Source: Paenibacillus brevis (lineage in GTDB: Bacteria > Bacillota > Bacilli > Paenibacillales > Paenibacillaceae). From it: 64,000 bases of DNA. Positions within the stretch are counted from its first letter, which is position 1, and every line of letters begins with the position of its first letter. The notes under the pieces are model-generated. The model made no database searches. It was given only the letters and a program-made list of their open reading frames with translations, and was not told where the DNA came from. Below are positions 43,666 through 52,411 of the stretch, piece by piece. The position numbers and the translations under genes were made by a program. The stretch spans positions 103,999 to 167,998 of the forward strand of contig NZ_JAHLQJ010000013.1 in assembly GCF_018919145.1 (NCBI RefSeq), read 5' to 3'.

Positions 43666-43784
43666 GCATCTATTTCTTTCCATGGGAATCCCATCATCTG
43701 CTGGTTTCGCCATGGCATTTTCAATTGGTGCTGCTTATCGGGGCATTGCTTGGTTCAGTGATTACATGGGTAAGAAAAAAATAG
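43662..43784 (+). CDS. Small membrane protein at the end of the ger operon (40 aa)
   Basis: ATG 43662 overlaps the gerB stop as ATGA, with GGGGAGG upstream. It encodes a 40-aa protein with one membrane segment (FQLVLLIGALLGSVITW) and a basic end (VRKK). Its position matches the small D genes that follow some gerA-type operons and modulate the receptor. The known D proteins usually have two membrane segments, so this one is shorter. Confidence 0.6.
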   Translation: MSIYFFPWESHHLLVSPWHFQLVLLIGALLGSVITWVRKK

Positions 43785-43829
43785 CAGACTGCCCTAGTTC
43801 AGAGCAAAAAGGAGAGGAGTTCAACAGGC

Positions 43830-44411
43830 ATGGAGAAGAAGCGGGCATTAATCAATATTGACTATACTTGGGATTTTGTCGCCGATGGCGGGGCGCTTAC
43901 TTGCGGAGAACCCGGACAGAGGATCGAGCAGGCGATTGTTGCACTGACTTCGAATTTTATCTCCCAAGGCGATTTTGTTGTCTTTGCAATCGACCGTCAT
44001 GAGCGGGAAGATGAATTCCATCCTGAGACGAAGCTGTTCCCGCCCCATAACATTGAAGGCACTCCCGGACGAGAGCTATACGGGGCGCTGGAGGCATTAT
44101 ATCAGGCACATAAGCAGGATGAACACGTGCATTGGATGGATAAGACGAGATACAGCGCGTTTGCCGGAACGGATCTGGAATTGCGGCTTCGTTCCCGGGG
44201 GATCACAGAGCTTCACTTGGTCGGCGTCTGCACGGATATCTGCGTGCTTCATACGGCAGTTGACGCCTATAACAAGGGCTTTGAGCTGGTCATTTACGAA
44301 GATGCGGCAGGCAGCTTCGATCCGGAAGGGCATGCTTGGGCATTGCGTCATTTTAAGGGCTCCCTGGGGGCCGATATCCGCAAGGTAGAGCAAGCGACAG
44401 GAGGACATTAG
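43830..44411 (+). CDS. pncA: Nicotinamidase (isochorismatase-like hydrolase)
   Basis: 193 aa, ATG with GGAGAGGAG upstream. Converts nicotinamide to nicotinate for NAD salvage. The catalytic triad is visible: Asp in NIDYTWDF (D10), Lys in [10 protein letters not shown] (about K104) and Cys in [12 protein letters not shown] (C133). The metal-binding region ID-R-H ([12 protein letters not shown]) fits PncA. Two bases separate it from nadE, so both enzymes of the Preiss-Handler salvage branch are produced together. Confidence 0.85.
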   Translation: MEKKRALINIDYTWDFVADGGALTCGEPGQRIEQAIVALTSNFISQGDFVVFAIDRHEREDEFHPETKLFPPHNIEGTPGRELYGALEALYQAHKQDEHVHWMDKTRYSAFAGTDLELRLRSRGITELHLVGVCTDICVLHTAVDAYNKGFELVIYEDAAGSFDPEGHAWALRHFKGSLGADIRKVEQATGGH

Positions 44412-44413
44412 AA

Positions 44414-45232
44414 ATGAGTTTGCAGCAGGAGATTATTCATACGCTTCAGGTGAAGCCCGTGATCGATGTTGAGGCGGAGATTCGTTCGAGAATAGATTTT
44501 CTGAAAGCTTATTGCGTTAAGTCGCATGCTAGAGGGTTTGTACTGGGGATCAGCGGCGGGCAAGACTCCACGCTGGCCGGGCGGCTATCCCAACTGGCGG
44601 CTGAGGAGCTGCGTGCTGAGGGGCAGGATGCCGTCTTTATCGCGATCCGTCTTCCCTACGGCGCCCAGCAGGACGAGGAAGACGCGCAAGCGGCGCTGGA
44701 TTTTATAGCACCGGACCGTTCGGTGATCTTCAATATCCAGGAGCCCGTAAGCGCCTTTTCGGAACAGTTCGGGACGGCCTTCGGAGGAGCAATGTCCGAC
44801 TTTAACAAAGGAAACGTGAAGGCCAGAATGCGCATGATCGCGCAGTATGCCGTCGCCGGAGAGACCGGATGCCTGGTCATCGGGACCGATCACGCCGCTG
44901 AAGCGGTCACCGGGTTTTATACGAAGTTCGGTGACGGCGGCGCTGACTTGCTTCCGATTTCGGGCCTGACCAAAGGCCAGGGCCGTCAGCTCCTTCAGCA
45001 CCTGGGGGCGCATGAGCGGTTGTATCTAAAAGTTCCGACGGCCGATCTCCTGGACATGAAGCCGCAGCAAGCGGATGAGACGGAATTGGGATTAGCTTAT
45101 GAGGTGCTTGATCGCTACTTGACCGGTCAAGAGGTAGATCCTCAAGACAAGGAAAGCATCGAGCGGCGTTATGTGCTGTCGCGCCATAAGCGGGAGCTGC
45201 CCGTTACTCCGTCGGATGATTGGTGGAAGTAA
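44414..45232 (+). CDS. nadE: NH3-dependent NAD+ synthetase
   Basis: 272 aa, ATG with GGAGGAC upstream. Amidates nicotinate adenine dinucleotide to NAD+. The pyrophosphatase loop [11 protein letters not shown] (about 46-56), [37 protein letters not shown] and the C-terminal [13 protein letters not shown] are family hallmarks. No glutaminase domain, so it uses free ammonia. Operon with pncA. Confidence 0.96.
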   Translation: MSLQQEIIHTLQVKPVIDVEAEIRSRIDFLKAYCVKSHARGFVLGISGGQDSTLAGRLSQLAAEELRAEGQDAVFIAIRLPYGAQQDEEDAQAALDFIAPDRSVIFNIQEPVSAFSEQFGTAFGGAMSDFNKGNVKARMRMIAQYAVAGETGCLVIGTDHAAEAVTGFYTKFGDGGADLLPISGLTKGQGRQLLQHLGAHERLYLKVPTADLLDMKPQQADETELGLAYEVLDRYLTGQEVDPQDKESIERRYVLSRHKRELPVTPSDDWWK

Positions 45233-45245
45233 GAATCTTTTATTC

Positions 45246-45287
45246 AAGAAGACTCTGCCTGAAGCAATAGGCAGAGTCTTCTTTTTC
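45246..45287 (+). terminator. Terminator of pncA-nadE
   Basis: A 15-bp perfect stem (45246-45260 with 45269-45283, AAGAAGACTCTGCCT and its complement), an 8-base loop and a T-run. Confidence 0.93.
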
Positions 45288-45347
45288 CCGCCCGTCCTGC
45301 ATACCTTGTATAGTAGCTTGCCCACAGACCGGACAGGGGGGATAGAG

Positions 45348-46358
45348 ATGCTGTTCAGAAGGGGTTGGAGAAGCCGCAGGAGGCTGATATGGTTCAGAAG
45401 CACGGCTTTCAAGCCAGTTAGCGGCTGGAGAAGAAGCCGGGGCTGGAAGCGGAGCGGCAGCTCTGGCTGGCAGAGACGCAAGTCCATCAGCCAGAGCGAG
45501 GGTGTGGTCAGGCAGGGTGGAGGGAAAGGCTGGCAGAGTGGAAAAAAGAGCTGGCAGAGCCGCCGCAGGAGACCGCCGATGAAACGTCGCAAGGTTGTTT
45601 TGATCGTTTTCTTGATCGTGATGGCACTGTTTGTTCAATTTTTTGTGTATGTTGAACAGCATATGAGGGGGCCTATCATTCACCTGGCAAAAATCCGCGT
45701 CAAGCAAATAGCCACGGAATCGATAAACGAAGCGATTACCGCTCAGGTTGCCAATGAACAGCAGGTCGATAACCTGATCGATTGGAGGACTGACGATTCG
45801 GGGAAAGTATCCGGGTTTATGCTGAATTATTCCGCCCACATGCGAATTACTTCGGATACGATCCAGACGGTCCGGAGTACCTTGGATGAGGTATCCCGTC
45901 TCTCCGAACATATTCCGCTAGGTCAGGCGCTCGGCAGCCCCATTCTTGCTTCCTTTGGGCCGGGCATTCCCATCAAGATCGAGCCCAAGGGCGATGTGAA
46001 AGTAGACTTGAACACCCGAAGACAGGACGCCGGTATCAATAACATTCTGGTGGAGGTTTATTTGCGTGTGCGAACTGAGCTTGCAGTGGTCGTCCCCTTC
46101 GATATGGAGGCCCAAACGGTGGAGACGGAAATTCCGGTGTCTTATCTCCTCGTAGTAGGCGATGTGCCTATGTATTATTATGATGGCAAAGGCAATCCTG
46201 TAGGCGACCAGGCCGGGGCTCCGAGCATCGCGCTCCCGCCGGTGAGCGGGGGAACCCCGAGCTCGTCAGGGCAATCATCAGAATCAGACGATACGCAGGC
46301 AGAATCGCCAGCAGAAGAGGAAGGAGCATCGGAGACGAACGATTCGGCGAACCATTGA
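45348..46358 (+). CDS. yunB: Sporulation protein YunB
   Basis: 336 aa from ATG 45348 (GGGGGGA upstream), or 259 aa from ATG 45579, which also has GCAGGAG at good spacing and gives the usual family length. Between them lies a strongly basic stretch rich in Arg, Trp, Ser and Gly. The core has a membrane segment (KVVLIVFLIVMALFVQFFVY), then IHLAKIRVKQIATESINEAI, HIPLGQALGSPILASFGPGI and the C-terminal TEIPVSYLLVVGDVPMYYY, all typical of YunB. The end is a Ser/Glu-rich tail. YunB is SigE-dependent in B. subtilis; its function is unknown. Convergent with lytH, as in the Bacillus gene neighbourhood. Confidence 0.87.
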   Translation: MLFRRGWRSRRRLIWFRSTAFKPVSGWRRSRGWKRSGSSGWQRRKSISQSEGVVRQGGGKGWQSGKKSWQSRRRRPPMKRRKVVLIVFLIVMALFVQFFVYVEQHMRGPIIHLAKIRVKQIATESINEAITAQVANEQQVDNLIDWRTDDSGKVSGFMLNYSAHMRITSDTIQTVRSTLDEVSRLSEHIPLGQALGSPILASFGPGIPIKIEPKGDVKVDLNTRRQDAGINNILVEVYLRVRTELAVVVPFDMEAQTVETEIPVSYLLVVGDVPMYYYDGKGNPVGDQAGAPSIALPPVSGGTPSSSGQSSESDDTQAESPAEEEGASETNDSANH

Positions 46359-46443
46359 CTTTTTTTAATAGATGAGATCCTATAAACGAAGTAAAATACT
46401 GATGCGAATGGTCGTGTTATTTCACGCAGCTATGCCATACAAT

Positions 46444-46498
46444 AGGGGCAGTCCAGCAAGTCAGTGGGATCTGACTGCTGGACTGCCCCTGTTTTTTT
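46444..46498. terminator. Strong terminator between yunB and lytH
   Basis: AGGGGCAGTCCAGCA (46444-46458) and TGCTGGACTGCCCCT (46476-46490) form a perfect 15-bp stem, with an inner GTCA/TGAC pairing, then GTTTTTTT on the plus strand. Confidence 0.93.
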
Positions 46499-46532
46499 AT
46501 CTTTACTGCTTCAATCGGCGAACATCCCGGAT

Positions 46533-47582
46533 TCAGGAAGAGCCTTTTTTCTTCTGACGATCCGTTCGCTCCCATTGCTTCAAGAGCGGATAGGGATTGA
46601 AGGCCCACTCGGTTGTCCCGGTATCCCGGTAAATGCCATAGTGAAGATGGGGAGGAAAGCGCCCTTGCGTTCCGGGCGGCCCGTATCCGCTGCTTCCTAC
46701 CCATCCTATGGTCTTTCCGGGCTCGATCGTATCTCCAACCTCGATCCCTTTTTCATATCCCTGAAGATGGGCGAAATAGTGGTACCGATTTTGTAGATCG
46801 CGGATCCCGATTCGCCATCCGCCATAGGGATTCCAGCCTTTCGTCTCAATAATTCCATAGCAGACGCTGCGGACCGGCACACCGTACGGGGCAAATAAAT
46901 CCGTACCTTCATGGGTTCTTAATCCGCCCCAACCGCGCCGGTCTCCCCAGGTATCCTTATACGTATAGGTGCTCCTCACTGGGAGGGGAAAGGCGCCTTT
47001 GAGGAAATTGACCGGCCCGTAGGTATTGAATATTTTAGCGAACTGCCGAATTCGGGTCACGGCAGAATCGCTCTGATAGTACCGCCATAAGGCAATGCGG
47101 AAATCTTCTTCCTCATACCCGTTATTGCACAAATAAGAGGCCAATGTGTACAAGGCATCCCGATCGTTGCCGGGATCGGCCAGCCCATCGGCGGTCGCGT
47201 CCTTACCGGCCCCTCCGAATAAACCAATCGTTGCCGGATTTTTATCCTCTGGATCGGGATTCAGCTTTCCAGTCCAGAATGAATCCTTGAACCGGATGCC
47301 GATGAGGCGCTTGCTGTCTCCTTCGGCTTGCTTTCGCGGTGTGATCGATCGCTCGTATTGATCGACGGCTGCTAGCCAGTGCCACGGGACGTTGGTTAGC
47401 ATGCCAATCTCCTTGTACAAGGAATGCCTAAGCTCATAGATGCTCGGTTCGGCTCCGGTGCTGCCGGCTTCGTTGGCTGCAGCCCGTGCGGTGCCTAGCT
47501 CCGGAGTAGAGCATAACAAGGCAGGCAGGACCAGGCAGATCAGATATCTTGCAAGCATGCCGCAGGTTCTGGGATGCGATCT
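46533..47582 (-). CDS. lytH: LytH-like M23 peptidase for spore cortex maturation
   Basis: 349 aa from TTG 47582, chosen because AAAGGAGG lies about nine bases upstream; the product then starts with a normal signal peptide (MLARYLICLVLPALLCS...ARA). The N-terminal domain has YKEIGMLTNVPWHWLAAVDQ, as in B. subtilis LytH. The M23 domain has the zinc ligands HEGTDLF (H-x3-D) and HLHYG, plus GGLRTHEG. LytH cuts cortex stem peptides between L-Ala and D-Glu to leave single alanines. The neighbours yunB and yutD are the same as around B. subtilis lytH, which supports the call. Ends KKKGSS. Confidence 0.82.
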   Translation of the reverse strand, partial: RSHPRTCGMLARYLICLVLPALLCSTPELGTARAAANEAGSTGAEPSIYELRHSLYKEIGMLTNVPWHWLAAVDQYERSITPRKQAEGDSKRLIGIRFKDSFWTGKLNPDPEDKNPATIGLFGGAGKDATADGLADPGNDRDALYTLASYLCNNGYEEEDFRIALWRYYQSDSAVTRIRQFAKIFNTYGPVNFLKGAFPLPVRSTYTYKDTWGDRRGWGGLRTHEGTDLFAPYGVPVRSVCYGIIETKGWNPYGGWRIGIRDLQNRYHYFAHLQGYEKGIEVGDTIEPGKTIGWVGSSGYGPPGTQGRFPPHLHYGIYRDTGTTEWAFNPYPLLKQWERTDRQKKKGSS

Positions 47583-47723
47583 CAAGGAAGATCTCCTCCT
47601 TTGGATAAATGCTGTCCCTTTAGCTTGATGTAATTGTTGCGTTTTTATTCCATTAATAGTGTTGTTTTCATAAGCGGAGTACATTCCGGGAATGATGATA
47701 TATAGTTATTTCCAATAGATTCA

Positions 47724-47732
47724 TGATATAAT
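47724..47732 (+). promoter_or_regulatory. Extended -10 box upstream of yutD
   Basis: TGATATAAT is an extended -10 element, 49 bases before the small ORF at 47781. No strong -35 box. The remainder of the 340-base gap between lytH and yutD holds that ORF and nothing else I recognise. Confidence 0.4.
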
Positions 47733-47780
47733 TAATGGCATTGTAAGCTTATACTGCGGGAAGAAGGGTTCTTCAAGACG

Positions 47781-47927
47781 ATGATGGATGATACGCTCGA
47801 AAACCTTACATACGGTATGCGAAGAGGCTCGTTGTCCGGACATATACGCGTGTTGGGCCAATCGGCGAAGAGCCATAAAGAAGGAATGCCCGTTACTGTG
47901 CAGGCGGGACTGGAGGTAGAACAATGA
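47781..47927 (+). CDS. Short ORF (48 aa) coupled to yutD
   Basis: ATG 47781 (or the adjacent ATG 47784) opens 48 codons rich in Gly, Ser and basic residues (GMRRGSLSGHIRVLGQSAK). The stop overlaps the yutD start as ATGA. A weak AGAAGGG lies about 12 bases upstream. The exact overlap argues for a real coupled gene or leader peptide. No family recognised. Confidence 0.45.
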   Translation: MMDDTLENLTYGMRRGSLSGHIRVLGQSAKSHKEGMPVTVQAGLEVEQ

Positions 47928-48430
47928 TTCAAATCGGCGGTAAAACATATGAGTTGATTCAGAATTACAAGGATGCCTGGGATGCTGAGGCGTTCAAACA
48001 AAGATACAGCGAAGTGCTGGACCGGTATGATTACATTATCGGAGACTGGGGCTATGAGAAGCTGAGACTGAAGGGTTTTCTGCGCGATAACCATCCGAAG
48101 GCCAACCGCGACACGGCTTACTCAGGCATTACGGATTATATTAATGAATACTGCAATTTTGGCTGCAAATACTTTGTTCTGCAGAAAGCCAAGGATTCCG
48201 GGGCCAAGGAACAAAGCAAGGAACACGCTCAAGAATCTAATAAAGAGCCAGGTAAGGATTCGCATGCTAAGGAACCTCATGTAAAGGAACCTCAAGCAAA
48301 GGAACACCAAGCAAGGGAATCCCACGGGAAGGATCACCACCAGCCCAGGGAGCATGGCAAGGGACATGTGAAGACGCATGCAAAGGAACAGACCAAAGAA
48401 CAAACTAAAGAAAAAGAACAAGTGAGATAG
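47924..48430 (+). CDS. yutD: YutD family protein with a charged repeat tail
   Basis: 168 aa, ATG with GGAGGTAG upstream. Residues 1-95 are the YutD (DUF1027) domain: IGGKTYELIQNYKDAWDAEA, DRYDYIIGDWGYEKLRLKGF, YCNFGCKYFVLQK. YutD is a small conserved Bacillota protein of unknown function. The last 75 residues are low-complexity and very hydrophilic, with many copies of KE, KEP, KEH and His-containing variants. This tail is probably disordered and grew by slippage. Confidence 0.85.
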   Translation: MIQIGGKTYELIQNYKDAWDAEAFKQRYSEVLDRYDYIIGDWGYEKLRLKGFLRDNHPKANRDTAYSGITDYINEYCNFGCKYFVLQKAKDSGAKEQSKEHAQESNKEPGKDSHAKEPHVKEPQAKEHQARESHGKDHHQPREHGKGHVKTHAKEQTKEQTKEKEQVR

Positions 48431-48457
48431 TCTGAAAAATTAGGATTAAATGAATAA

Positions 48458-48504
48458 AGGGGCTGCTTCTAAATTCATCCGGATTTTGAGGCAGCTCCTT
48501 TTTT
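48458..48504 (+). terminator. Terminator of yutD
   Basis: AGGGGCTGC (48458-48466) pairs with GCAGCTCCT (48491-48499) apart from one G-T pair, then a T-run. Confidence 0.8.
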
Positions 48505-48601
48505 AGGGGGTTGGCAATGGCGATATTACGTCAGAAATAAACACGGATTTGAATAATGAAATTGTAAACCATAGATTTTAATAATAAGGAGGGGGATTGC
48601 C

Positions 48602-49333
48602 ATGAAACAAAATAGCTATGACAATCCGGGCTTCTTTGCGAAATACAGCCAGATGCCCCGTTCAATTGGAGGACTTGATGCTGCCGGGGAGTGGTCCGTT
48701 TTTCGGGCGATGCTGCCGGAGCTAAGGGACAAAAAGGTGCTTGATCTCGGTTGCGGGTATGGGTGGCACAGCAGATATGTGCGAGAGCAACATGCCAGTT
48801 CCGTCGTAGGCGTTGATCTCTCTGAAAAAATGCTGGAGCGCGCCAGAGCCATGACCCAGGATGAGCAAATTCAGTATCAACGGAGTGCAATTGAAGATAT
48901 CAATTATTCCGAGGGGGAGTTTGACGTGGTGCTCAGTTCCCTCGCACTCCATTATGTCGAAGACTTTGATAGCATTTGCCGAAAAGTTTATCACTCTCTC
49001 GCACCCGGCGGTACTTTCGTATATTCGGTTGAGCATCCGGTATATACTGCGCTTCCGGAACAAGACTGGGTTTACGGTGTGCAGGGAGAGAAGTTGCATT
49101 GGCCGGTTGATCGTTATCATGAAGAAGGGCCGCGAACTGCCAGATTTCTTGATCATGATGTCGTCAAGTACCACCGAAGCATCGCGACACAGGTGAATGG
49201 GCTTATTAATTCGGGATTCCGAATTCGGGAGATGTCCGAACTTAAGCCGGAGAAACAACTGGTTGAGCGGGATCCGGAATGGAAGAATGCACACCGTAGG
49301 CCTATCTTTTTGTTGATTGCCGCTGATAAATAA
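48602..49333 (+). CDS. Class I AdoMet-dependent methyltransferase
   Basis: 243 aa, ATG with AAGGAGGGG upstream. Motif I VLDLGCGYGWHSRY (about 46-59), the acidic end of strand 2 (VGVDLSEKML), motif IV VVLSSLALHYV and motif VI LAPGGTFVYSVEHPV show a Rossmann methyltransferase of the UbiE/small-molecule type. The C-terminal half, with Trp-rich HWPVDRYHEEGPR, gives no clear substrate. Single gene. Confidence 0.88.
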   Translation: MKQNSYDNPGFFAKYSQMPRSIGGLDAAGEWSVFRAMLPELRDKKVLDLGCGYGWHSRYVREQHASSVVGVDLSEKMLERARAMTQDEQIQYQRSAIEDINYSEGEFDVVLSSLALHYVEDFDSICRKVYHSLAPGGTFVYSVEHPVYTALPEQDWVYGVQGEKLHWPVDRYHEEGPRTARFLDHDVVKYHRSIATQVNGLINSGFRIREMSELKPEKQLVERDPEWKNAHRRPIFLLIAADK

Positions 49334-49493
49334 GGAAGGACGCAGGACGGCGCTTTAGGATAGAGTATCGCCGTGAAGCTTTCATGGGTTGAAATCCTTG
49401 AGGGCTTTTTTTGTTTTAGGAGAAAGCCTTGCCGAACAAGTCGGTCCTATGAATCGGTCTTAGAGTGAAAAAATTCTGATCTCTTTAACATCA

Positions 49494-49567
49494 ACACTAT
49501 ATATAGTAGTATTTCGCCTTGTGCAGTGTTCATAATCACTGTAAGTTGATTTTTAATGAGGTATACT
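49494..49567 (+). promoter_or_regulatory. nrdDG control region: NrdR box, Fnr/Crp-like site and -10 box
   Basis: ACACTATATATAGTAG (49494-49509) is a near-perfect NrdR box. AGTGT-TCATAA-TCACT (49525-49540) resembles an Fnr/Crp palindrome. TATACT (49562-49567) is a good -10 box with no -35 box. From that -10 box the start point is about 49574, which puts the palindrome centre at -41.5, the class II activator position. The two sites are 31 bp apart centre to centre. Confidence 0.6.
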
Positions 49568-49648
49568 TTCTGAACAAGCAGTACAAAAAGCCCAGACTTT
49601 TCCTTAGTGGAATACCTGATTTTAAAATCACAACGAAGGATGAATTTA

Positions 49649-51829
49649 ATGATAGTTATTAAACGAGACGGTTCAGAGGTAGCTTTCAATCAACAGAAAA
49701 TCATCGATGCGATTGTCGCAGCCATGAATAGTACGAAGAAAAAAGGCGATTCCGATTTGGCACAAAAGATAGCCGACAAAGTGACGCGGAAAATTTCCAA
49801 GCTAGAGAAGGTGGATATCGAACATATTCAGGATGAAGTTCAATCCGCTCTGATGAATAGCAGAAGGAAAGACGCCGCTGAGGCCTACATCGGCTATCGC
49901 GAGGTTAGAACTTTGAAACGGCGCGAACGCAGCAGCCTGGATAAGAAGGTGCTCGGGCTGCTGGAGCTCACGAATGAAGAGGTATTGAAGGAGAACTCCA
50001 ATAAGGATGGGGCGACGATACCTACTCAGCGTGATCTGCTTGCAGGTATTATGGCCAAGGACTTCGCGCAGACCTACATGATCCCTAAGCGGGTCGTCGA
50101 AGCTCATAACAGCGGAGACCTTCATTTTCACGATCAGGATTACAGTCCCTATTTTCCGATTTATAATTGCATGCTGATCGACCTGAAGGGAATGCTTGAG
50201 AACGGGTTCAAGCTGGGCAACGCCCAAATCGAAACTCCCAAGTCGATTACAACGGCCACAGCCATTACGGCCCAGATTATTGCGCAAGTGGCGAGTCACA
50301 TCTATGGCGGCAATACGATTAATGAAATTGATGTCATTTTGGCCCCGTATGTATTTGAATCTTTTAAAAAGCACTACCGCAAAGGCCTGGAATGGCTGTA
50401 CATGCTTGAAGATGAAGAAATCGAAGCCATCGATGTTTCCTGGGAAAACGCTGATCTACATAAGAAGTACCCGCGTTGTCTTGAATATGCGAAGAAATTG
50501 ACTGAAAAGGAAACCTATGATGCATTTCAATCCCTTGAATATGAAATCAATACGCTGGTAAGCGCCAACGGACAAACGCCATTCAGTACATTCGGCTTCG
50601 GGCGCGGGCTGTCTTGGGCGGAGCGGCAAATCCAGATCGCTATTTTGCAAAACCGGATCCGCGGGCTGGGGAGAGACGGGAAAACCGCCATTTTCCCTAA
50701 GCTGATCTTCGGCTTGGAAGAGGGCGTCAATTTAAAACCCGGGGATCCTAATTACGATATCAAACAGCTGGCCTTAAAATGCAGCACATTACGGATGTAT
50801 CCCGACATTATTTCCGTTCCGAAAGTAAAAGAAATTACCGGTTCTTTCAAGTTTCCGATGGGTTGCCGCTCATTTCTGGGCAGATATGAAGAAAACGGGG
50901 AGGAGCTGCATGACGGGCGGTTTAACATGGGGGTAGTAACGGCCAATTTGCCGCGGATCGCGGTCAAAGCGAACGGCTCCGAAGCAGCCTTCTACCGACT
51001 CTTGGACGAGCTGCTGGAAGTGTGCAAGGAAGGGCTGATGTACCGTATCGAGCGCCTAAAAGGCGTCAAAGCAAAAGTGGCTCCTATTTTGTACATGGAG
51101 GGAGCGGCGGGCAGCCGCCTTCAATCGGAGGACACGATCGATCATCTGCTTAAGAACGGCAGAGCCAGCATTTCTTTAGGCTATATCGGGATTCATGAAA
51201 CGATGATGGCCTTGTACGGTACCTGTCTTTTCGATGATCAGGAATTACGGAAAAAAGGGTTGCAAATCGTGCAGCACTTAAGCCAAAAAGCTGAGCAATG
51301 GAAAGAGGAGACCGGGTATGGCTTCAGCTTGTACTCCACACCGGCGGAATCGCTATGCTACCGGTTCTGCAAGCTGGATGAGGAGAAGTTCGGCCAGATG
51401 GAAGGAGTGACGGATAAGGGTTATTATACGAACTCATTCCATCTCGACGTGAACAAGAAAGTAACTCCTTTTGAAAAGATCGAATTCGAGAAGGACTATC
51501 CTCAGTATGCCAATGGCGGATTTATTACGTATTGCGAATTTGATTCGCTCGTCAATAATCCGGAGGCGCTGGAAGCGGTATGGGATTACGCTTATGAACG
51601 GGTGCCTTACTTCGGCACGAACACGCCGACCGACAAATGCCTGGAGTGCGGGTTTGAAGGGGAGTTTGAAGCAACCAACACCGGGTTCAAATGTCCAAAC
51701 TGCGGCAATTCTAATCCGAAAACCTCTTCCGTCATCCGGCGCTGCTGCGGTTATCTGTCGGAACCGAGCCAACGGCCGTTCAATGCGGGCAAGCAAAAAG
51801 AAGTGCTCTCCCGCGTGAAGCATATGTGA
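49649..51829 (+). CDS. nrdD: Anaerobic ribonucleoside-triphosphate reductase (class III)
   Basis: 726 aa from ATG 49649, with AAGGATG upstream; the frame is open 42 bases earlier. Makes deoxynucleotides without oxygen, using a glycyl radical. An N-terminal ATP-cone (VIKRDGSEVAFNQQKIIDAI) controls activity. The catalytic barrel has HDQDYSPYFPIYNCMLIDL, FSTFGFGRGLSWAERQIQ and SLGYIGIHE. The C-terminal zinc site (CLECG, CPNCG) and the radical glycine in RRCCGYL are present. The usual form of this last motif is R-V/T-C-G-Y-L. Coupled to nrdG. Confidence 0.96.
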   Translation: MIVIKRDGSEVAFNQQKIIDAIVAAMNSTKKKGDSDLAQKIADKVTRKISKLEKVDIEHIQDEVQSALMNSRRKDAAEAYIGYREVRTLKRRERSSLDKKVLGLLELTNEEVLKENSNKDGATIPTQRDLLAGIMAKDFAQTYMIPKRVVEAHNSGDLHFHDQDYSPYFPIYNCMLIDLKGMLENGFKLGNAQIETPKSITTATAITAQIIAQVASHIYGGNTINEIDVILAPYVFESFKKHYRKGLEWLYMLEDEEIEAIDVSWENADLHKKYPRCLEYAKKLTEKETYDAFQSLEYEINTLVSANGQTPFSTFGFGRGLSWAERQIQIAILQNRIRGLGRDGKTAIFPKLIFGLEEGVNLKPGDPNYDIKQLALKCSTLRMYPDIISVPKVKEITGSFKFPMGCRSFLGRYEENGEELHDGRFNMGVVTANLPRIAVKANGSEAAFYRLLDELLEVCKEGLMYRIERLKGVKAKVAPILYMEGAAGSRLQSEDTIDHLLKNGRASISLGYIGIHETMMALYGTCLFDDQELRKKGLQIVQHLSQKAEQWKEETGYGFSLYSTPAESLCYRFCKLDEEKFGQMEGVTDKGYYTNSFHLDVNKKVTPFEKIEFEKDYPQYANGGFITYCEFDSLVNNPEALEAVWDYAYERVPYFGTNTPTDKCLECGFEGEFEATNTGFKCPNCGNSNPKTSSVIRRCCGYLSEPSQRPFNAGKQKEVLSRVKHM

Positions 51830-52338
51830 CGCTTATGTACATCGCGGATTATAAAAGATTTGACGTCATCAATGGAAGAGGACTTCGGCATTCGATATTT
51901 ACATCGGGTTGTACGCATCACTGCAAAGGCTGCTTTAATGCAGCCACATGGAACTTTAATTACGGAAAGCCTTATACGGAAGAGCTGGAAGAGCAGATCA
52001 TTTGTGATTTGAATATGCCGGATGTTCACATTGCCGGCTTGTCCATATTAGGCGGAGAGCCGTTTCAGAATGTCGACGGACTGCTGCGCCTTGTCTCCAG
52101 GGTGCGCAACGAATGCAGCGGCAAGAATATCTGGGTCTGGTCCGGTTATACGTTCGAAGAGATTGTTGCGGACGAAAGCAGGCGGGAGCTGTTAACCTAC
52201 TGCGACGTTCTGATCGACGGAAAATTTGTTCTGGAACAGCGCAATCTGAAGTTGAAGTGGAGGGGCTCCGACAATCAGCGCGTGATCGATGTGCGTGAAA
52301 GCTTGCGATCCAAGCAGGCTGTACTGATGCCCCTATAA
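51826..52338 (+). CDS. nrdG: Anaerobic ribonucleotide reductase activating protein
   Basis: 170 aa from GTG 51826 (GTGA overlap with nrdD) or 167 aa from ATG 51835. Radical-AdoMet enzyme that makes the glycyl radical on NrdD. The Fe-S motif is C-x3-C-x2-C in SGCTHHCKGC. GGEPF (LSILGGEPFQ) is the AdoMet-binding motif. WSGYTFEEI and DVLIDGKFV are typical of NrdG. Confidence 0.96.
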   Translation: MTLMYIADYKRFDVINGRGLRHSIFTSGCTHHCKGCFNAATWNFNYGKPYTEELEEQIICDLNMPDVHIAGLSILGGEPFQNVDGLLRLVSRVRNECSGKNIWVWSGYTFEEIVADESRRELLTYCDVLIDGKFVLEQRNLKLKWRGSDNQRVIDVRESLRSKQAVLMPL

Positions 52339-52353
52339 ATGGAAAAAATACAA

Positions 52354-52390
52354 AACAGCCCTCGTCTTGAAGTTCAAGGCGAGGGCTGTT
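52354..52390. terminator. Bidirectional terminator between nrdG and the S41 peptidase gene
   Basis: AACAGCCCTCG (52354-52364) and CGAGGGCTGTT (52380-52390) form an 11-bp stem, with an inner CTTGAA/TTCAAG. The minus strand continues into TTGTATTTTTT. Confidence 0.85.
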
Positions 52391-52411
52391 AGCTTTGCGC
52401 TGCTCGAGCTG

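Noticed and set aside
49525..49540. Second NrdR box 31 bp from the first, as in typical tandem NrdR sites
   Set aside because: Spacing fits, but the arms are AGTG...CACT, the reverse of the NrdR pattern; an Fnr/Crp-like reading fits better.
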